NCBI GenBank assembly: GCA_017621455.1
Contig: JAGATC010000022.1
Coordinates: 1 to 64,000 of the forward strand
From: Alistipes sp.
GTDB lineage: Bacteria > Bacteroidota > Bacteroidia > Bacteroidales > Rikenellaceae
Length of the DNA: 64,000 nt
Direction of reading: 5' to 3'
Shown here piece after piece: positions 1-8,000 of the stretch (positions are counted from its first letter, which is position 1; each line of letters begins with the position of its first letter). Below the pieces are notes generated by a model. That model was not told the DNA's origin and did no database searches. It saw only the letters and a list, made by a program, of their open reading frames with translations. The translations under genes were made by a program, and so were the position numbers.

Positions 1-261
1 AATGCGATTTTTTGCAAGTTTTTGTACCTCGGGTTTTGATATTCAAGAAATTACACTTACTTTTACATTCCAAAATGGAGGTACAAGGCGAAAAGTGCGT
101 TGAAAATCACTAACTTACACATTCTCAACGACTTGCCAAATAAGTGATTGTACCTTTTAGAGTGCTAAATAGCTGATTGATAATCATCTACACTTTCTGC
201 ATCGGCAAGTAATTTTTGCACATGAATGCCCAATTATAAACGATGAGGCAATACTAAACTA
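1..261. other. Intergenic, no gene seen
   Basis: AT-rich stretch at the window edge with no convincing coding frame. It holds three copies of the 8-mer TTGTACCT, at 22-29 and 148-155 on the plus strand and at 79-86 inverted. The first and the inverted copy extend to a 9-bp inverted repeat (22-30 with 78-86). No function can be assigned. Confidence 0.4.
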
Positions 262-302
262 TATGTCCACAATGGCTGATTTATATCTCCATTGTGGACA
301 TA
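262..302 (-). terminator. Terminator of mgsA
   Basis: Perfect 14-bp inverted repeat (262-275 with 289-302) with a 13-nt loop, starting 28 bp past the mgsA stop codon on the minus strand. A T-tract is weak, so this is a likely rather than certain Rho-independent terminator. Confidence 0.6.
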
Positions 303-330
303 ATTATTTGCGAATATCAGCGGCGACAAC

Positions 331-804
331 CTATTTTATAGTTCGCTGAATATATGTGGTGTAGTCCTTTATCACTGGCTTATAGTCAGCATTGGCCATA
401 AGCGTTGATGATATCATGAAGTCTGCCGTTGAACGGTTGATTGCAGTTGGCACATTATAGAGCGTTGCCAATCGCAGGAGTGCCTTGACATCGACATCGT
501 GTGGCTGTGCCGACATTGGGTCCCAGAAGAATATCAACATATCAATCTCGTCATTAGCAATCATAGCTCCAAGTTGCTGATCACCACCCAATGGGCCAGA
601 TTTGAGCATAGTAATATCAAATCGTGTATGTGCCGCATCTTTGCCTCTACGCTCCATCAGCGTCTCCGCAACAATACGGCCTGTCGTGCCCGTACAGACA
701 AGGCGGTGCGACAACAACTTCTCCCAATTCCATGCGACCCACTCTGCGAGGTCATGCTTCATTGCATCATGAGCAACAAGCGCTACTGTTAATCTCTTCT
801 CCAT
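331..804 (-). CDS. mgsA: Methylglyoxal synthase
   Basis: Converts dihydroxyacetone phosphate to methylglyoxal and phosphate in the cytosol, a bypass of lower glycolysis used when phosphate is short or sugar phosphates build up. The 157-aa product has the usual family length. Visible motifs are the N-terminal ALVAHDAMK strand with His12, the phosphate-binding CTGTTGR loop (37-43), SGPLGGDQQ with the probable catalytic Asp75, FFWDP (Asp95) and PHDVD (His102, Asp103), all matching the E. coli MgsA active site. It is monocistronic, with its own -7 box upstream and a terminator hairpin downstream. A DJ-1 type protein that could remove methylglyoxal lies 3 kb away. Confidence 0.95.
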   Translation of the reverse strand: MEKRLTVALVAHDAMKHDLAEWVAWNWEKLLSHRLVCTGTTGRIVAETLMERRGKDAAHTRFDITMLKSGPLGGDQQLGAMIANDEIDMLIFFWDPMSAQPHDVDVKALLRLATLYNVPTAINRSTADFMISSTLMANADYKPVIKDYTTYIQRTIK

Positions 805-849
805 AAATTCTTCCTCTTTCTTCTAAATTCTTTTCCTCTTAATACACTG

Positions 850-857
850 CAAAAATA
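850..857 (-). promoter_or_regulatory. Promoter -7 box for mgsA
   Basis: TATTTTTG on the minus strand fits the Bacteroidota -7 consensus TAnnTTTG, 46 bp upstream of the mgsA start. No well-spaced TTG is visible for the -33 element. Confidence 0.5.
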
Positions 858-983
858 GTGTTACGATGTTTCGCAATCATCACAAAGCTGTTAATTTATT
901 ATTACACTTTGAAGATGTGACGTAAACATGCGGGGGCAGGAGGCATACATTATGAGGAGGAATTTTGACATCACAACTTAGCA

Positions 984-1589
984 TCAATAAAACTCCAAAT
1001 TTTCAACCTCGGTGGTGCACCAATTTAGATATCCATAACTTTCGTAGTCGTGATTATCGGCATGAAACATAATAGTTTTATTCTCTCTCAAAACTACAAA
1101 ATCCTTCCACTCATTAGGGAGTTTCACCGTCTTAATATAGGAGTCTTTAAACTGTCGACCATATTTACTACGCAGCGTAACAGGCAATTGTAATACATTT
1201 ATATATGAATGTCCAAAAGCGAAGTCGCCTATTTCTTGTACGCTTTGTGGAACGACCACCTCTGGCAAAATACAATTTGAGAACACACAAGTAGAAGACT
1301 TTCCACAGCTATTACCGTTATTGCCGATACTTACCAATCCCTCTGGGAGCTCAAATCGTTCTATCACCTTCACACCGCTCATAAAGTCTGATTGAAACTC
1401 TTTGACACCTTTAGGCACAATAAGAGTTCGGATAGACTTATAGGTTGTAAAAGTATAATTTCTCCTAATTTCTGTGACCTCATCTACAAATAGATTATTA
1501 CTCGACGGTTCAAAGTGCTCAAGTGCACCTTCACTATTAATAAAGAATAATCCCGATTCAGATTCCAATACAACTTGCATACTATCCAA
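984..1589 (-). CDS. BspA-like leucine-rich-repeat protein
   Basis: A 201-aa protein with two to three LRR_5 (BspA-type) repeats, recognisable from segments such as LPEGLVSIG (about 98-107), VPQSVQEIGDFAFG and LPVTLRSKYGRQF. These repeats form a solenoid used for protein binding, often on the cell surface in Bacteroidales. No signal peptide or membrane segment is seen, so this copy is either cytosolic or a remnant of a longer surface protein. Composition (many Asn, Tyr, Phe and AT-rich codons) differs from the GAG/AAG-rich neighbours and suggests recent acquisition. The gene stands alone between mgsA and the divergently read 1796 gene. The specific role is unknown. Confidence 0.55.
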   Translation of the reverse strand: MDSMQVVLESESGLFFINSEGALEHFEPSSNNLFVDEVTEIRRNYTFTTYKSIRTLIVPKGVKEFQSDFMSGVKVIERFELPEGLVSIGNNGNSCGKSSTCVFSNCILPEVVVPQSVQEIGDFAFGHSYINVLQLPVTLRSKYGRQFKDSYIKTVKLPNEWKDFVVLRENKTIMFHADNHDYESYGYLNWCTTEVENLEFY

Positions 1590-1742
1590 TATTTTATATT
1601 AATTTAATTACAAGACATTATATCGCCGTGAGTATCTCAATCTCTGAGTATGCGCCATCACTCGATACAAAAATACAAAAAGTTTTGAGTAATAACATGC
1701 ATATCAGTGTTAAATCGCATCTATGTGTGTATTTAGTAAATT

Positions 1743-1772
1743 TTGATATTAGCACTAAAGTAGCTATCTTTG
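1743..1772 (+). promoter_or_regulatory. Promoter that fixes the start of the 1796 gene
   Basis: TTG at 1743-1745, a 19-bp spacer and TATCTTTG at 1765-1772 match the Bacteroidota sigma consensus. It lies inside the upstream open frame, so translation must begin at the ATG at 1796 and not at 1628. Confidence 0.75.
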
Positions 1773-1795
1773 CAAATAGTAACATCGTAAACAAC

Positions 1796-2104
1796 ATGGT
1801 TGGGAAGTATAAGGTGGTGACGCTATGCGGGAGCACCAAGTTTAAGGAGCAGTTTATCGAGACGCAGAAGCGACTGACCCTCGAAGGCCATATCGTAATA
1901 TCCGTAGGGCTATTTGGTCACAGTGGCGACACCGAGGTGTGGACCGAGGGCACAAAGGCTATGCTTGACGATTTGCACTTACGTAAGATAGATATGGCCG
2001 ATGAGATATTCGTTATAAACGTGGGTGGATACATTGGCGAAAGCACTCGTAGAGAGATAGACTACGCCACATCCAAAGGCATGAACATTCGCTATTTAGA
2101 GTAG
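1796..2104 (+). CDS. Nucleoside 2-deoxyribosyltransferase-like (DUF4406-type) protein
   Basis: A 102-aa protein. VTLCGSTKFKEQFIETQKRL is the family N-terminal nucleotide-binding strand-turn-helix, and the C-terminal half has DMADEIFVIN and GYIGESTRREIDYA, typical of the deoxyribosyltransferase-like fold in which a late Glu acts in catalysis. Small stand-alone members occur widely in bacteria and phages; some hydrolyse or transfer nucleotide glycosidic bonds, most are untested. The longer frame from 1628 was rejected because a good promoter lies at 1743-1772. It is followed 9 bp later by the methyltransferase gene and probably cotranscribed with it and the SDR gene. The exact substrate is unknown. 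Confidence 0.7.
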   Translation: MVGKYKVVTLCGSTKFKEQFIETQKRLTLEGHIVISVGLFGHSGDTEVWTEGTKAMLDDLHLRKIDMADEIFVINVGGYIGESTRREIDYATSKGMNIRYLE

Positions 2105-2113
2105 CCCAGAACC

Positions 2114-2785
2114 ATGAGAACCGAGTTAGCCATACGCGGAGTCATCCGTTTTATTGCGGGCATAGTCATTGTTGCTGCAATGCTATTCTGGCCTGCAGGG
2201 TCATGGGGATATTGGAACGCATGGCTACTAATGGGCGTATTATTTACACCCATTCTCATTCTCGGCATTGTAATGCTAATCCACTCTCCTGTGCTACTCC
2301 GCAAGCGACTCGAAGGCAAGGAGAAAGAGAAGGAGCAGCGTTGGGTTGTAGCACTCTCGGGCGTAATGTTTGTAGCGAGCTTTGTAGTAGCTGGCTTTAA
2401 CTTCAGATTTGCCTGGGCTACCCTACCCGACTGGGTTACATGGGTGGGCGTTGCAATCTTTTCACTCTCCTACATCCTCTATGCAGAGGTTATGCGTGAG
2501 AATACCTACCTGTCACGCACCATAGAGATACAGCAAGACCAACAGGTCATTGACACGGGGCTTTACGGCATCGTGCGCCACCCCATGTACTTGGCAACAA
2601 TACTTATGTTCCTATCTATGCCTCTGATACTCGGTTCCATTATCTCGTTTGTAATAATGCTCGTCTACATTCCCATTATCGCCATTAGGATTAAGAACGA
2701 GGAGCAAGTATTGGAGGAGGGGCTAAGAGGATATACCCAGTATAAATTGCGTGTTAAATATAAGATAATACCATTCGTCTGGTAA
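2114..2785 (+). CDS. Isoprenylcysteine carboxyl methyltransferase-family membrane protein
   Basis: A 223-aa integral membrane protein with about five hydrophobic segments (roughly 10-30, 35-57, 75-97, 105-125, 170-195). The C-terminal signature DTGLYGIVRHPMYLA followed by RIKNEEQVLEEGLRGYTQY and a terminal IPFVW is the SAM-binding region of the ICMT/PEMT-like family. Bacterial members methylate small lipids or isoprenoids; the substrate here cannot be read from sequence. It sits between the DUF4406-type gene (9 bp) and the SDR gene (5 bp), so it is probably the middle gene of a three-gene operon. Confidence 0.75.
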   Translation: MRTELAIRGVIRFIAGIVIVAAMLFWPAGSWGYWNAWLLMGVLFTPILILGIVMLIHSPVLLRKRLEGKEKEKEQRWVVALSGVMFVASFVVAGFNFRFAWATLPDWVTWVGVAIFSLSYILYAEVMRENTYLSRTIEIQQDQQVIDTGLYGIVRHPMYLATILMFLSMPLILGSIISFVIMLVYIPIIAIRIKNEEQVLEEGLRGYTQYKLRVKYKIIPFVW

Positions 2786-2790
2786 ACATT

Positions 2791-3435
2791 ATGAAGATTA
2801 TAATCACAGGTACTACGGGATATGTTGGCGAGGGCGTTATGCTTGAGTGTCTGAACAACCCAGATGTTGAAAAGGTTCTTAGCGTGAGTCGTCGTCCTTG
2901 TGGTCACACTCACCCTAAACTTGAAGAGTATATTGTCGATGACTTTATGTCATTAGAGGCGGGAGACGCCAGACTACAGGGCTACGATGCAGTATTCTTT
3001 ATCGCGGGCATTAGTAGCGTTGGAGTCAAGGAGGAGCGCTACAAAATCATCAGCCACGACATCCCGCTACACTTCGCCGAGATAGTCGAGCCAAAAGCGA
3101 GTCTTACGTTCGTATATCTTAGCGGCGCTGGCAACTACGACAACACTAAACAGATGTGGGTGCGCGTAAAAAAAAGCACCGAGGATGCACTTACAGCCAT
3201 GCCGTTTAGGGGTGCTTACAACTTCCGTCCTGCTATAATGTGGCGACACAAGGGACAGAAGCATATACAAGCAATGCAATACATTTTCTGGGCGATGTAT
3301 CCACTGGTTAAGCTAATAGGCATGTGGAACACCATGAGCGAGGTTGGCAGGGCAATGATTGCCGTAGCCAAAGATGGCTACCACCAACCTACCATCGAGT
3401 GTAGCGACATATCGAAACTGGCAAAACGACACTAA
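2791..3435 (+). CDS. Atypical SDR / NAD(P)-binding epimerase-like protein
   Basis: A 214-aa Rossmann-fold protein. The N-terminal IIITGTTGYVGEGV carries the TGxxGxxG dinucleotide-binding motif, followed by a strand ending in VSRR that would contact the NADP ribose phosphate. LTFVYLSGAGNYD replaces the usual SDR active-site region and no clear YxxxK is present, so this belongs to the atypical NmrA/epimerase-like group. The role is probably a redox or sensor protein of unknown substrate. It starts 5 bp after the methyltransferase gene. Its stop codon overlaps that of the convergent DJ-1 gene by 4 bp, with no room for a terminator. Confidence 0.65.
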   Translation: MKIIITGTTGYVGEGVMLECLNNPDVEKVLSVSRRPCGHTHPKLEEYIVDDFMSLEAGDARLQGYDAVFFIAGISSVGVKEERYKIISHDIPLHFAEIVEPKASLTFVYLSGAGNYDNTKQMWVRVKKSTEDALTAMPFRGAYNFRPAIMWRHKGQKHIQAMQYIFWAMYPLVKLIGMWNTMSEVGRAMIAVAKDGYHQPTIECSDISKLAKRH

Positions 3436-3983
3436 TCCACCTCCATACCGCGACGAACACGCGCGAGAGTATCATTATCAACTAAGCGCTCAGCAACGGT
3501 TAGAGCAAACTCCACCGACACACCTGCACCAGCGCCAGTGATGAGGTTTTTATCCTCGATAACCGAGCCGCCAACATACTTATAATCAACCATCTCGTCA
3601 ACTACCGACGAGTGGCATGTAATACGGCTACCGCGAGCCACGCCCGCTGTGGCCAGCACCGTAGGAGCGCCACATATAGCAGCTACCAAACGGCCACCAT
3701 CGTAGTAGTCGGCAACAGCACGGCGCACCAACTCCGAGTTACGTAGATTCACGTATCCGGGGTTACCACCAGGCAGGATTAAGGCATCACCATCCGAGAG
3801 GTCGGCATCCTCAATAAGCATATCACACGTCAGCATCACCAGCCCATGCGACGACCACACGTCGAGGTTGCCACCAACAGCTACACGTCGCAGCTCCACA
3901 CCTGCACGCTTCATCACATCTATTGGTGCCAACGCCTCGACACACTCGAAGCCATCAGCGACAAGAATATATGCTCTCTTCAT
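3432..3983 (-). CDS. DJ-1/PfpI-family protein (putative glyoxalase III or deglycase)
   Basis: A 183-aa protein of the YajL/DJ-1 subgroup. The nucleophile elbow AAICGAP places the reactive cysteine at Cys104, and GFECVE supplies the partner Glu16, matching Cys106 and Glu18 of human DJ-1. Family members repair or prevent glycation by methylglyoxal, or act as redox chaperones. It lies 8 bp downstream of aroB on the same strand and is probably cotranscribed. With mgsA nearby in the window, a methylglyoxal-protection role is plausible but inferred. Confidence 0.85.
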   Translation of the reverse strand: MKRAYILVADGFECVEALAPIDVMKRAGVELRRVAVGGNLDVWSSHGLVMLTCDMLIEDADLSDGDALILPGGNPGYVNLRNSELVRRAVADYYDGGRLVAAICGAPTVLATAGVARGSRITCHSSVVDEMVDYKYVGGSVIEDKNLITGAGAGVSVEFALTVAERLVDNDTLARVRRGMEVD

Positions 3984-3991
3984 AGCTCTTT

Positions 3992-4990
3992 CTACTTAAA
4001 TAGTTGACCAAACTCATCGAAGGTCATTTCGCGCACTACGCACTCACCAATTCTAACGGGCATAACTACCTTCAACATATTATCACTCTTTTTCTTATCA
4101 TACTTGACCTCACGCAGCACATCAGTCATACTTACCGGCGGTGTCAGACAAAAACCAAGGCTCTCAAGCAGAGTATCAATACGTCGGGCATCGTCCTCAG
4201 CAAGCATGCCACAACGTACCGAAGCATGTGCTATTTGAGACATACCTATAGCTACAGCCTCACCATGGTTCACCTCACGAGTACACTTCTCAAGAGCGTG
4301 CCCCAACGTATGTCCGAGGTTTAGGAGTCGGCGTATGCCACCCTCGCACTCATCCTGAGCTACGATATGCGCCTTAACAACCACAGCTCGCAACACAATC
4401 TCCTCATATTGCTTCTCACCTGCCGCCTGCTCCATATAATTAAATAGGTCGGCATCACCCACCAAGGCACTCTTTACGACCTCTGCCATGCCTGCACGTA
4501 ACTGACGCTCGGGGAGTGTTTCGAGCATCGAGACATCTGAAATTACGAAGCGTGGTTGGCGGAATGTGCCCACCATATTTTTGTAATCTGCAACATTTAC
4601 GCCATTCTTGCCACCTATCGAGGCATCCACCTGGCCAAGTAGCGTGGTTGAGACAAAGCCGAAATCGACGCCACGCATATAAGTTGCGGCCACAAAGCCT
4701 GCAATATCGGTAACAATGCCACCACCAATACCTAAAATAAACGTCGAGCGGTCGGCGCCCATGGCCATAAGCTCGCGATATACTTTCTCCACGGTTTGAA
4801 GGCTCTTAACCCCCTCGCCCTGGCCGATGATGATATAGTCGTAGCGATGCACGAGGTCAGGGTATAGACGGTCGATATTAGCATCCGTTATAACCACAAC
4901 TCTTCCATCTGGCACTACCCTATCAAGAAGTTCTGCAGCTCGCCCTACATATAGCGTTGACGCCTCATTAATTTTAATATACTTATCCAT
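3992..4990 (-). CDS. aroB: 3-dehydroquinate synthase
   Basis: Second step of the shikimate pathway: converts DAHP to 3-dehydroquinate using NAD and a divalent metal. The 332-aa product is slightly shorter than E. coli AroB (about 360). Key motifs are GIGGGIVTDIAGFVA (NAD-binding GGG and Asp), STTLLGQVDASIGGKNGVN, the metal-ligand Glu in AGMAEVVK, and His ligands in NLGHTLGHALE and NHGEAVAIGM. It carries its own promoter, and the DJ-1 gene follows in the same transcript. Confidence 0.96.
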   Translation of the reverse strand: MDKYIKINEASTLYVGRAAELLDRVVPDGRVVVITDANIDRLYPDLVHRYDYIIIGQGEGVKSLQTVEKVYRELMAMGADRSTFILGIGGGIVTDIAGFVAATYMRGVDFGFVSTTLLGQVDASIGGKNGVNVADYKNMVGTFRQPRFVISDVSMLETLPERQLRAGMAEVVKSALVGDADLFNYMEQAAGEKQYEEIVLRAVVVKAHIVAQDECEGGIRRLLNLGHTLGHALEKCTREVNHGEAVAIGMSQIAHASVRCGMLAEDDARRIDTLLESLGFCLTPPVSMTDVLREVKYDKKKSDNMLKVVMPVRIGECVVREMTFDEFGQLFK

Positions 4991-4997
4991 AATGCTA

Positions 4998-5005
4998 CAA
5001 AGATA
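4998..5005 (-). promoter_or_regulatory. Promoter -7 box for aroB
   Basis: TATCTTTG on the minus strand ends only 7 bp before the aroB start codon. Transcription would start at or next to the ATG, giving a leaderless or near-leaderless mRNA. Confidence 0.6.
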
Positions 5006-5066
5006 CTAATTTTATCATTATTGTCGTTCACAAGCTACCTAAATCGAAATTTTATTAGCAAAAAAG

Positions 5067-5097
5067 TTGCAATATATTTGAATGTTTCCTAATTTTG
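5067..5097 (+). promoter_or_regulatory. Promoter for mdh
   Basis: TTG at 5067-5069, a 20-bp spacer and TAATTTTG at 5090-5097 match the Bacteroidota consensus. A second possible -7 box (TATATTTG, 5073-5080) overlaps. The leader is about 80 nt and contains the short inverted repeat GTGA/TCAC. Confidence 0.65.
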
Positions 5098-5185
5098 CGT
5101 GATGATTGCGTCACACGATTGGCGCATAACAACCACGAGAGTAATATTTACAAATTATATAAACCTAATTTAAACATTTAGAACT

Positions 5186-6178
5186 ATGGCATTTCTAACT
5201 AACGACAAGCTCGTTATCGTCGGTGCTGCCGGTATGATCGGCTCGAACATGGTGCAGTCAGCACTTATGATGAACCTCACCAACAACATCTGTCTCTACG
5301 ACGTATTCTCTCCCGAGGGCGTTGCTGAGGAGATGCGCCAGAGTGGCTTTGACAATGTGAACATCACAGCTACTACTGACGTTGCTGAGGCTTTCAAGGA
5401 TGCAAAGTATATTATCTCGTCTGGTGGTGCTCCTCGTAAGGAGGGTATGACTCGCGAGGATTTGTTGAAGGGTAACTGCGAGATCGCTGAGCAGCTTGGT
5501 AAGAACATCAAGACCTACTGCCCCGATGTTAAGCACGTTGTCATCATCTTCAACCCTGCTGACCTCACTGGTCTTGTAACATTGCTCTACTCTGGTTTGA
5601 AGCCTGGTCAGGTTACCACTCTTGCAGGTCTCGACACTACTCGTCTTAAGAGCGCTTTGGCTAAGAAGTTCGGCGTTATGCAGAGCGAGATTGAGGGTTG
5701 CGCAACATACGGTGGTCACGGCGAGCAGATGGCAGTATTCGGCAGCGCAGTGAAGGTTGCTGGTCGCAAGCTTACCGACATCATCGGCACAGAGGAGTTC
5801 CCCGAGGCTGAGTGGGAGGAGATGAAGAAGGCTGTAACCCAGGGTGGTGCCGCTATCATCAAGCTTCGTGGCCGTTCATCATTCCAGAGCCCCTCATACC
5901 TCTCTGTAGAGATGATTCGCTCGGTAATGGGTGGTGAGCCTTTCCGCTTCCCCGCAGGCACATACGTATCTAACGAGAAGTACAACCACATCATGATGGC
6001 TATGGACACTGTTCTCGACCAGAACGGCTGCTCATACAAGATACCTGTAGGTACTGAGGAGGAGTTGGCAAAGCTCGACGCTTCATACGCTCACCTTTGC
6101 AAGATGCGTGACGAGTTGGTAACTCTTGGTATTGTTCCCGCAATTGAGGAGTGGTCTAAAATTAACCCCAACCTTTAA
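5186..6178 (+). CDS. mdh: Malate dehydrogenase
   Basis: Interconverts malate and oxaloacetate with NAD(H); in Bacteroidales it works in the reductive branch leading to fumarate and succinate. The 330-aa product has the lactate/malate dehydrogenase layout: VIVGAAGMIGSN dinucleotide motif at 10-21, GGAPRKEGMTREDLL with the malate-specifying Arg, DTTRL, and YGGHGEQM with the catalytic His. It is preceded by a well-formed promoter. Immediately after the stop codon lies a long nested hairpin (6177-6304), whose first two bases are the last two of the stop codon, so the mRNA probably ends in or is processed at this structure. Confidence 0.93.
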   Translation: MAFLTNDKLVIVGAAGMIGSNMVQSALMMNLTNNICLYDVFSPEGVAEEMRQSGFDNVNITATTDVAEAFKDAKYIISSGGAPRKEGMTREDLLKGNCEIAEQLGKNIKTYCPDVKHVVIIFNPADLTGLVTLLYSGLKPGQVTTLAGLDTTRLKSALAKKFGVMQSEIEGCATYGGHGEQMAVFGSAVKVAGRKLTDIIGTEEFPEAEWEEMKKAVTQGGAAIIKLRGRSSFQSPSYLSVEMIRSVMGGEPFRFPAGTYVSNEKYNHIMMAMDTVLDQNGCSYKIPVGTEEELAKLDASYAHLCKMRDELVTLGIVPAIEEWSKINPNL

Positions 6179-6304
6179 TTTCTTGTGATAAGGCAGCATC
6201 TGCTGCCGCTAACAAAAGTAAATGCGAATGAGCAGTACGCCAAGTACAGCCCATCCGCATTTCTTTTGCCGAGCGTTGCATCTACTACCTTCTGACAAGA
6301 AATT
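6177..6304 (+). ncRNA. Candidate structured RNA or palindromic element after mdh
   Basis: A 128-nt nested hairpin. The closing stem pairs 6177-6193 with 6288-6304 (15 of 17 positions). A side hairpin forms from GGCAGC/GCTGCC (6192-6207). A short CGCT/AGCG stem (6207-6210 with 6272-6275) leads to an upper stem of 6213-6230 with 6252-6268 (16 of 17 pairs, one bulged base). A tip hairpin GTAC/GTAC (6235-6238 with 6244-6247) caps it. This is far longer than a terminator. It could be a small RNA (the stem-bubble-stem outline recalls 6S RNA), an mdh 3'-UTR element, or a miniature repeat with 10-bp perfect ends. Pairing is read by eye; function is unknown. Confidence 0.5.
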
Positions 6305-6359
6305 AGGTCTTGGAACTAATTAACTAAAACAAAGGAAATTTTAATTACTAATTGAAAAG

Positions 6360-6707
6360 ATGAAAATAGCAGTTCCTACACGTGATGGACATATCGACGA
6401 CCACTTTGGTCACTGCGCCTACTACACCATCTTCGAGGTTGAGGATAAGAAGGTTATCTCGACCTCGCGTCTCGACTCCCCCGAGGGTTGCGGTTGCAAG
6501 TCTGGTATTGCTGCCGACATGGAGAAGATGGGTATTGAGGTAATGCTCGCTGGCAATATGGGTGAGGGTGCTAAGAACAAGCTTGAGAGCCACAACATCA
6601 AGGTTATCCGTGGCTGCAAGGGCGATATCAACGCCGTTGTTCAGGGCTACCTACTCGGCTTTGTGATGGACTCGGGCGAAGCGTGCCACCACCACGAGTG
6701 TAAATAA
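6360..6707 (+). CDS. NifX/NifB-C-terminal-like protein (dinitrogenase cofactor-binding domain)
   Basis: A 115-aa stand-alone member of the dinitrogenase iron-molybdenum cofactor biosynthesis family. The N-terminal MKIAVPTRDGHIDDHFGHC is diagnostic, with the conserved HFGHC. A cysteine pair follows in EGCGCKSG (about 43-49) and the C-terminus ends in a CHHHEC cluster, both likely metal or iron-sulfur ligands. No nitrogenase genes are seen here, and such orphan proteins are common in anaerobes where they are thought to carry iron-sulfur or Mo clusters. It follows mdh and the structured element, and a strong terminator follows it. Confidence 0.85.
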   Translation: MKIAVPTRDGHIDDHFGHCAYYTIFEVEDKKVISTSRLDSPEGCGCKSGIAADMEKMGIEVMLAGNMGEGAKNKLESHNIKVIRGCKGDINAVVQGYLLGFVMDSGEACHHHECK

Positions 6708-6721
6708 CAATCCGTTCTACC

Positions 6722-6752
6722 ACAACACGCCTCTACATGTGAGGCGTGTTGT
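6722..6752 (+). terminator. Terminator of the NifX-like gene
   Basis: Perfect 12-bp GC-rich stem (6722-6733 with 6741-6752), 7-nt loop, 15 nt past the stop codon, followed by a short T-rich run. Confidence 0.75.
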
Positions 6753-6775
6753 TCCTTTAACCACACCAAGCCGAC

Positions 6776-7945
6776 ATGGTCATACTCAACAGCATTCTAC
6801 TTATCCTCTTCTATACGCTTACCCCAGCGCTTGTCATACACTTGTGTAACCGCTACAAATGGATTGGCGCCATTGGCCCCATCATGGTGCTCTACGGCAT
6901 AGGCATACTCTTTGGCAACATCTCGTGGATGGGCGAGGAGATGGCTGTAGCTCAGGATATTGCAACAAGCGCAACTATACCACTGGCTCTCCCAATGATG
7001 CTATTTAGCTCTCGCTTTACCCACAAAGAGATGGGCATGCAGCTAATGGTTGTCGTTAGCTGCTTTCTATCTGTTGCCATTGCCGTAGTTGGCGGCTACC
7101 TGTTGTTAGGTCACCACATGGAAGAGGGTCCTAAGGTTGGAGGCATCATCTCGGGAATGTATACCGGAGGCACACCAAATGCCGCTGCCATACAGCAGAT
7201 GCTATCGATAGAGGAGAGCACCTACACGCTTATAAATTCCTACGACATCGTCATATCGTTCCTCTACTTCGCCTTTCTCTTTACGGTGGGCATACGGCTA
7301 TTTAGACGTCTCTATGGCGAGCGTACTCACGTCAACCTGTCGGACAATGATCGCAAGGCACTCGAGCGAGATATATCCCAGTCTAAACAGAATCCCTATC
7401 AAGGTATTTGGCAAAAGAGCGGACTTTTAGCAATGCTTAAGGTTATTGCCGTAACACTCGGTGTAGTAGTCATTTCCATACTACACACTCTTCTATACCC
7501 CGAGGAGTGGTTTATGACTGTGCTAATACTTACGCTCACTACGCTTAGCATCGCCTTATCGTTCGTTCGTCCTATACGCGAATTAAGGTATAGCTACGAC
7601 ATGGGCATGTATCTCATCTACATCTTCAGCCTTGCCATAGCATCGATGGCAGACTTTTCTAATCTCGACATTGCAGGAGGCCTCTATCAGCTTGGCTTTA
7701 TGACCTTTGCGGTATTCGTATCACTCACCATCCATGCCATACTCTGTCGCATTATGCGCATCAATGCCGACTCGATGGTTATCACATCGGTAGCTTTTAT
7801 CAACTCACCCCCATTTGTTCCGATGGCAGTAGGAGCTATGAACAATAGGAAGGTGCTTATCACAGGACTTAGTGCCGGTGTTATTGGCTATGCCCTTGGC
7901 AACTACTTCGGCGTATTGATGGCCAAACTACTATCGTTGCTGTAG
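6776..7945 (+). CDS. DUF819-family membrane protein
   Basis: A 389-aa polytopic inner-membrane protein with about ten hydrophobic helices. GGIISGMYTGGTPNAAAIQQML (about residues 122-143) is the conserved glycine-rich loop of the DUF819 family, mirrored in the second half by FINSPPFVPMAVGAMNNRKVL, which points to an internal two-fold repeat as in many secondary transporters. The substrate is unknown. It starts 23 bp after the terminator of the preceding gene, and no classic -7 box was found, so its promoter is unclear. Confidence 0.75.
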   Translation: MVILNSILLILFYTLTPALVIHLCNRYKWIGAIGPIMVLYGIGILFGNISWMGEEMAVAQDIATSATIPLALPMMLFSSRFTHKEMGMQLMVVVSCFLSVAIAVVGGYLLLGHHMEEGPKVGGIISGMYTGGTPNAAAIQQMLSIEESTYTLINSYDIVISFLYFAFLFTVGIRLFRRLYGERTHVNLSDNDRKALERDISQSKQNPYQGIWQKSGLLAMLKVIAVTLGVVVISILHTLLYPEEWFMTVLILTLTTLSIALSFVRPIRELRYSYDMGMYLIYIFSLAIASMADFSNLDIAGGLYQLGFMTFAVFVSLTIHAILCRIMRINADSMVITSVAFINSPPFVPMAVGAMNNRKVLITGLSAGVIGYALGNYFGVLMAKLLSLL

Positions 7946-7948
7946 ATA

Positions 7949-7980
7949 TTTGGTCGATTGATTTTTTTTCGTTACATTTG
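7949..7980 (+). promoter_or_regulatory. Promoter for the 8001 gene
   Basis: TTTG at 7949-7952, a 20-bp spacer and TACATTTG at 7973-7980. The leader is only about 15 nt. Confidence 0.7.
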
Positions 7981-8000
7981 TGTAGTTAATCCTAAAAAAC

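Noticed and set aside
1628..1795. N-terminal extension of the deoxyribosyltransferase-like protein
   Set aside because: A consensus promoter at 1743-1772 and the family's usual N-terminus place the start at 1796.
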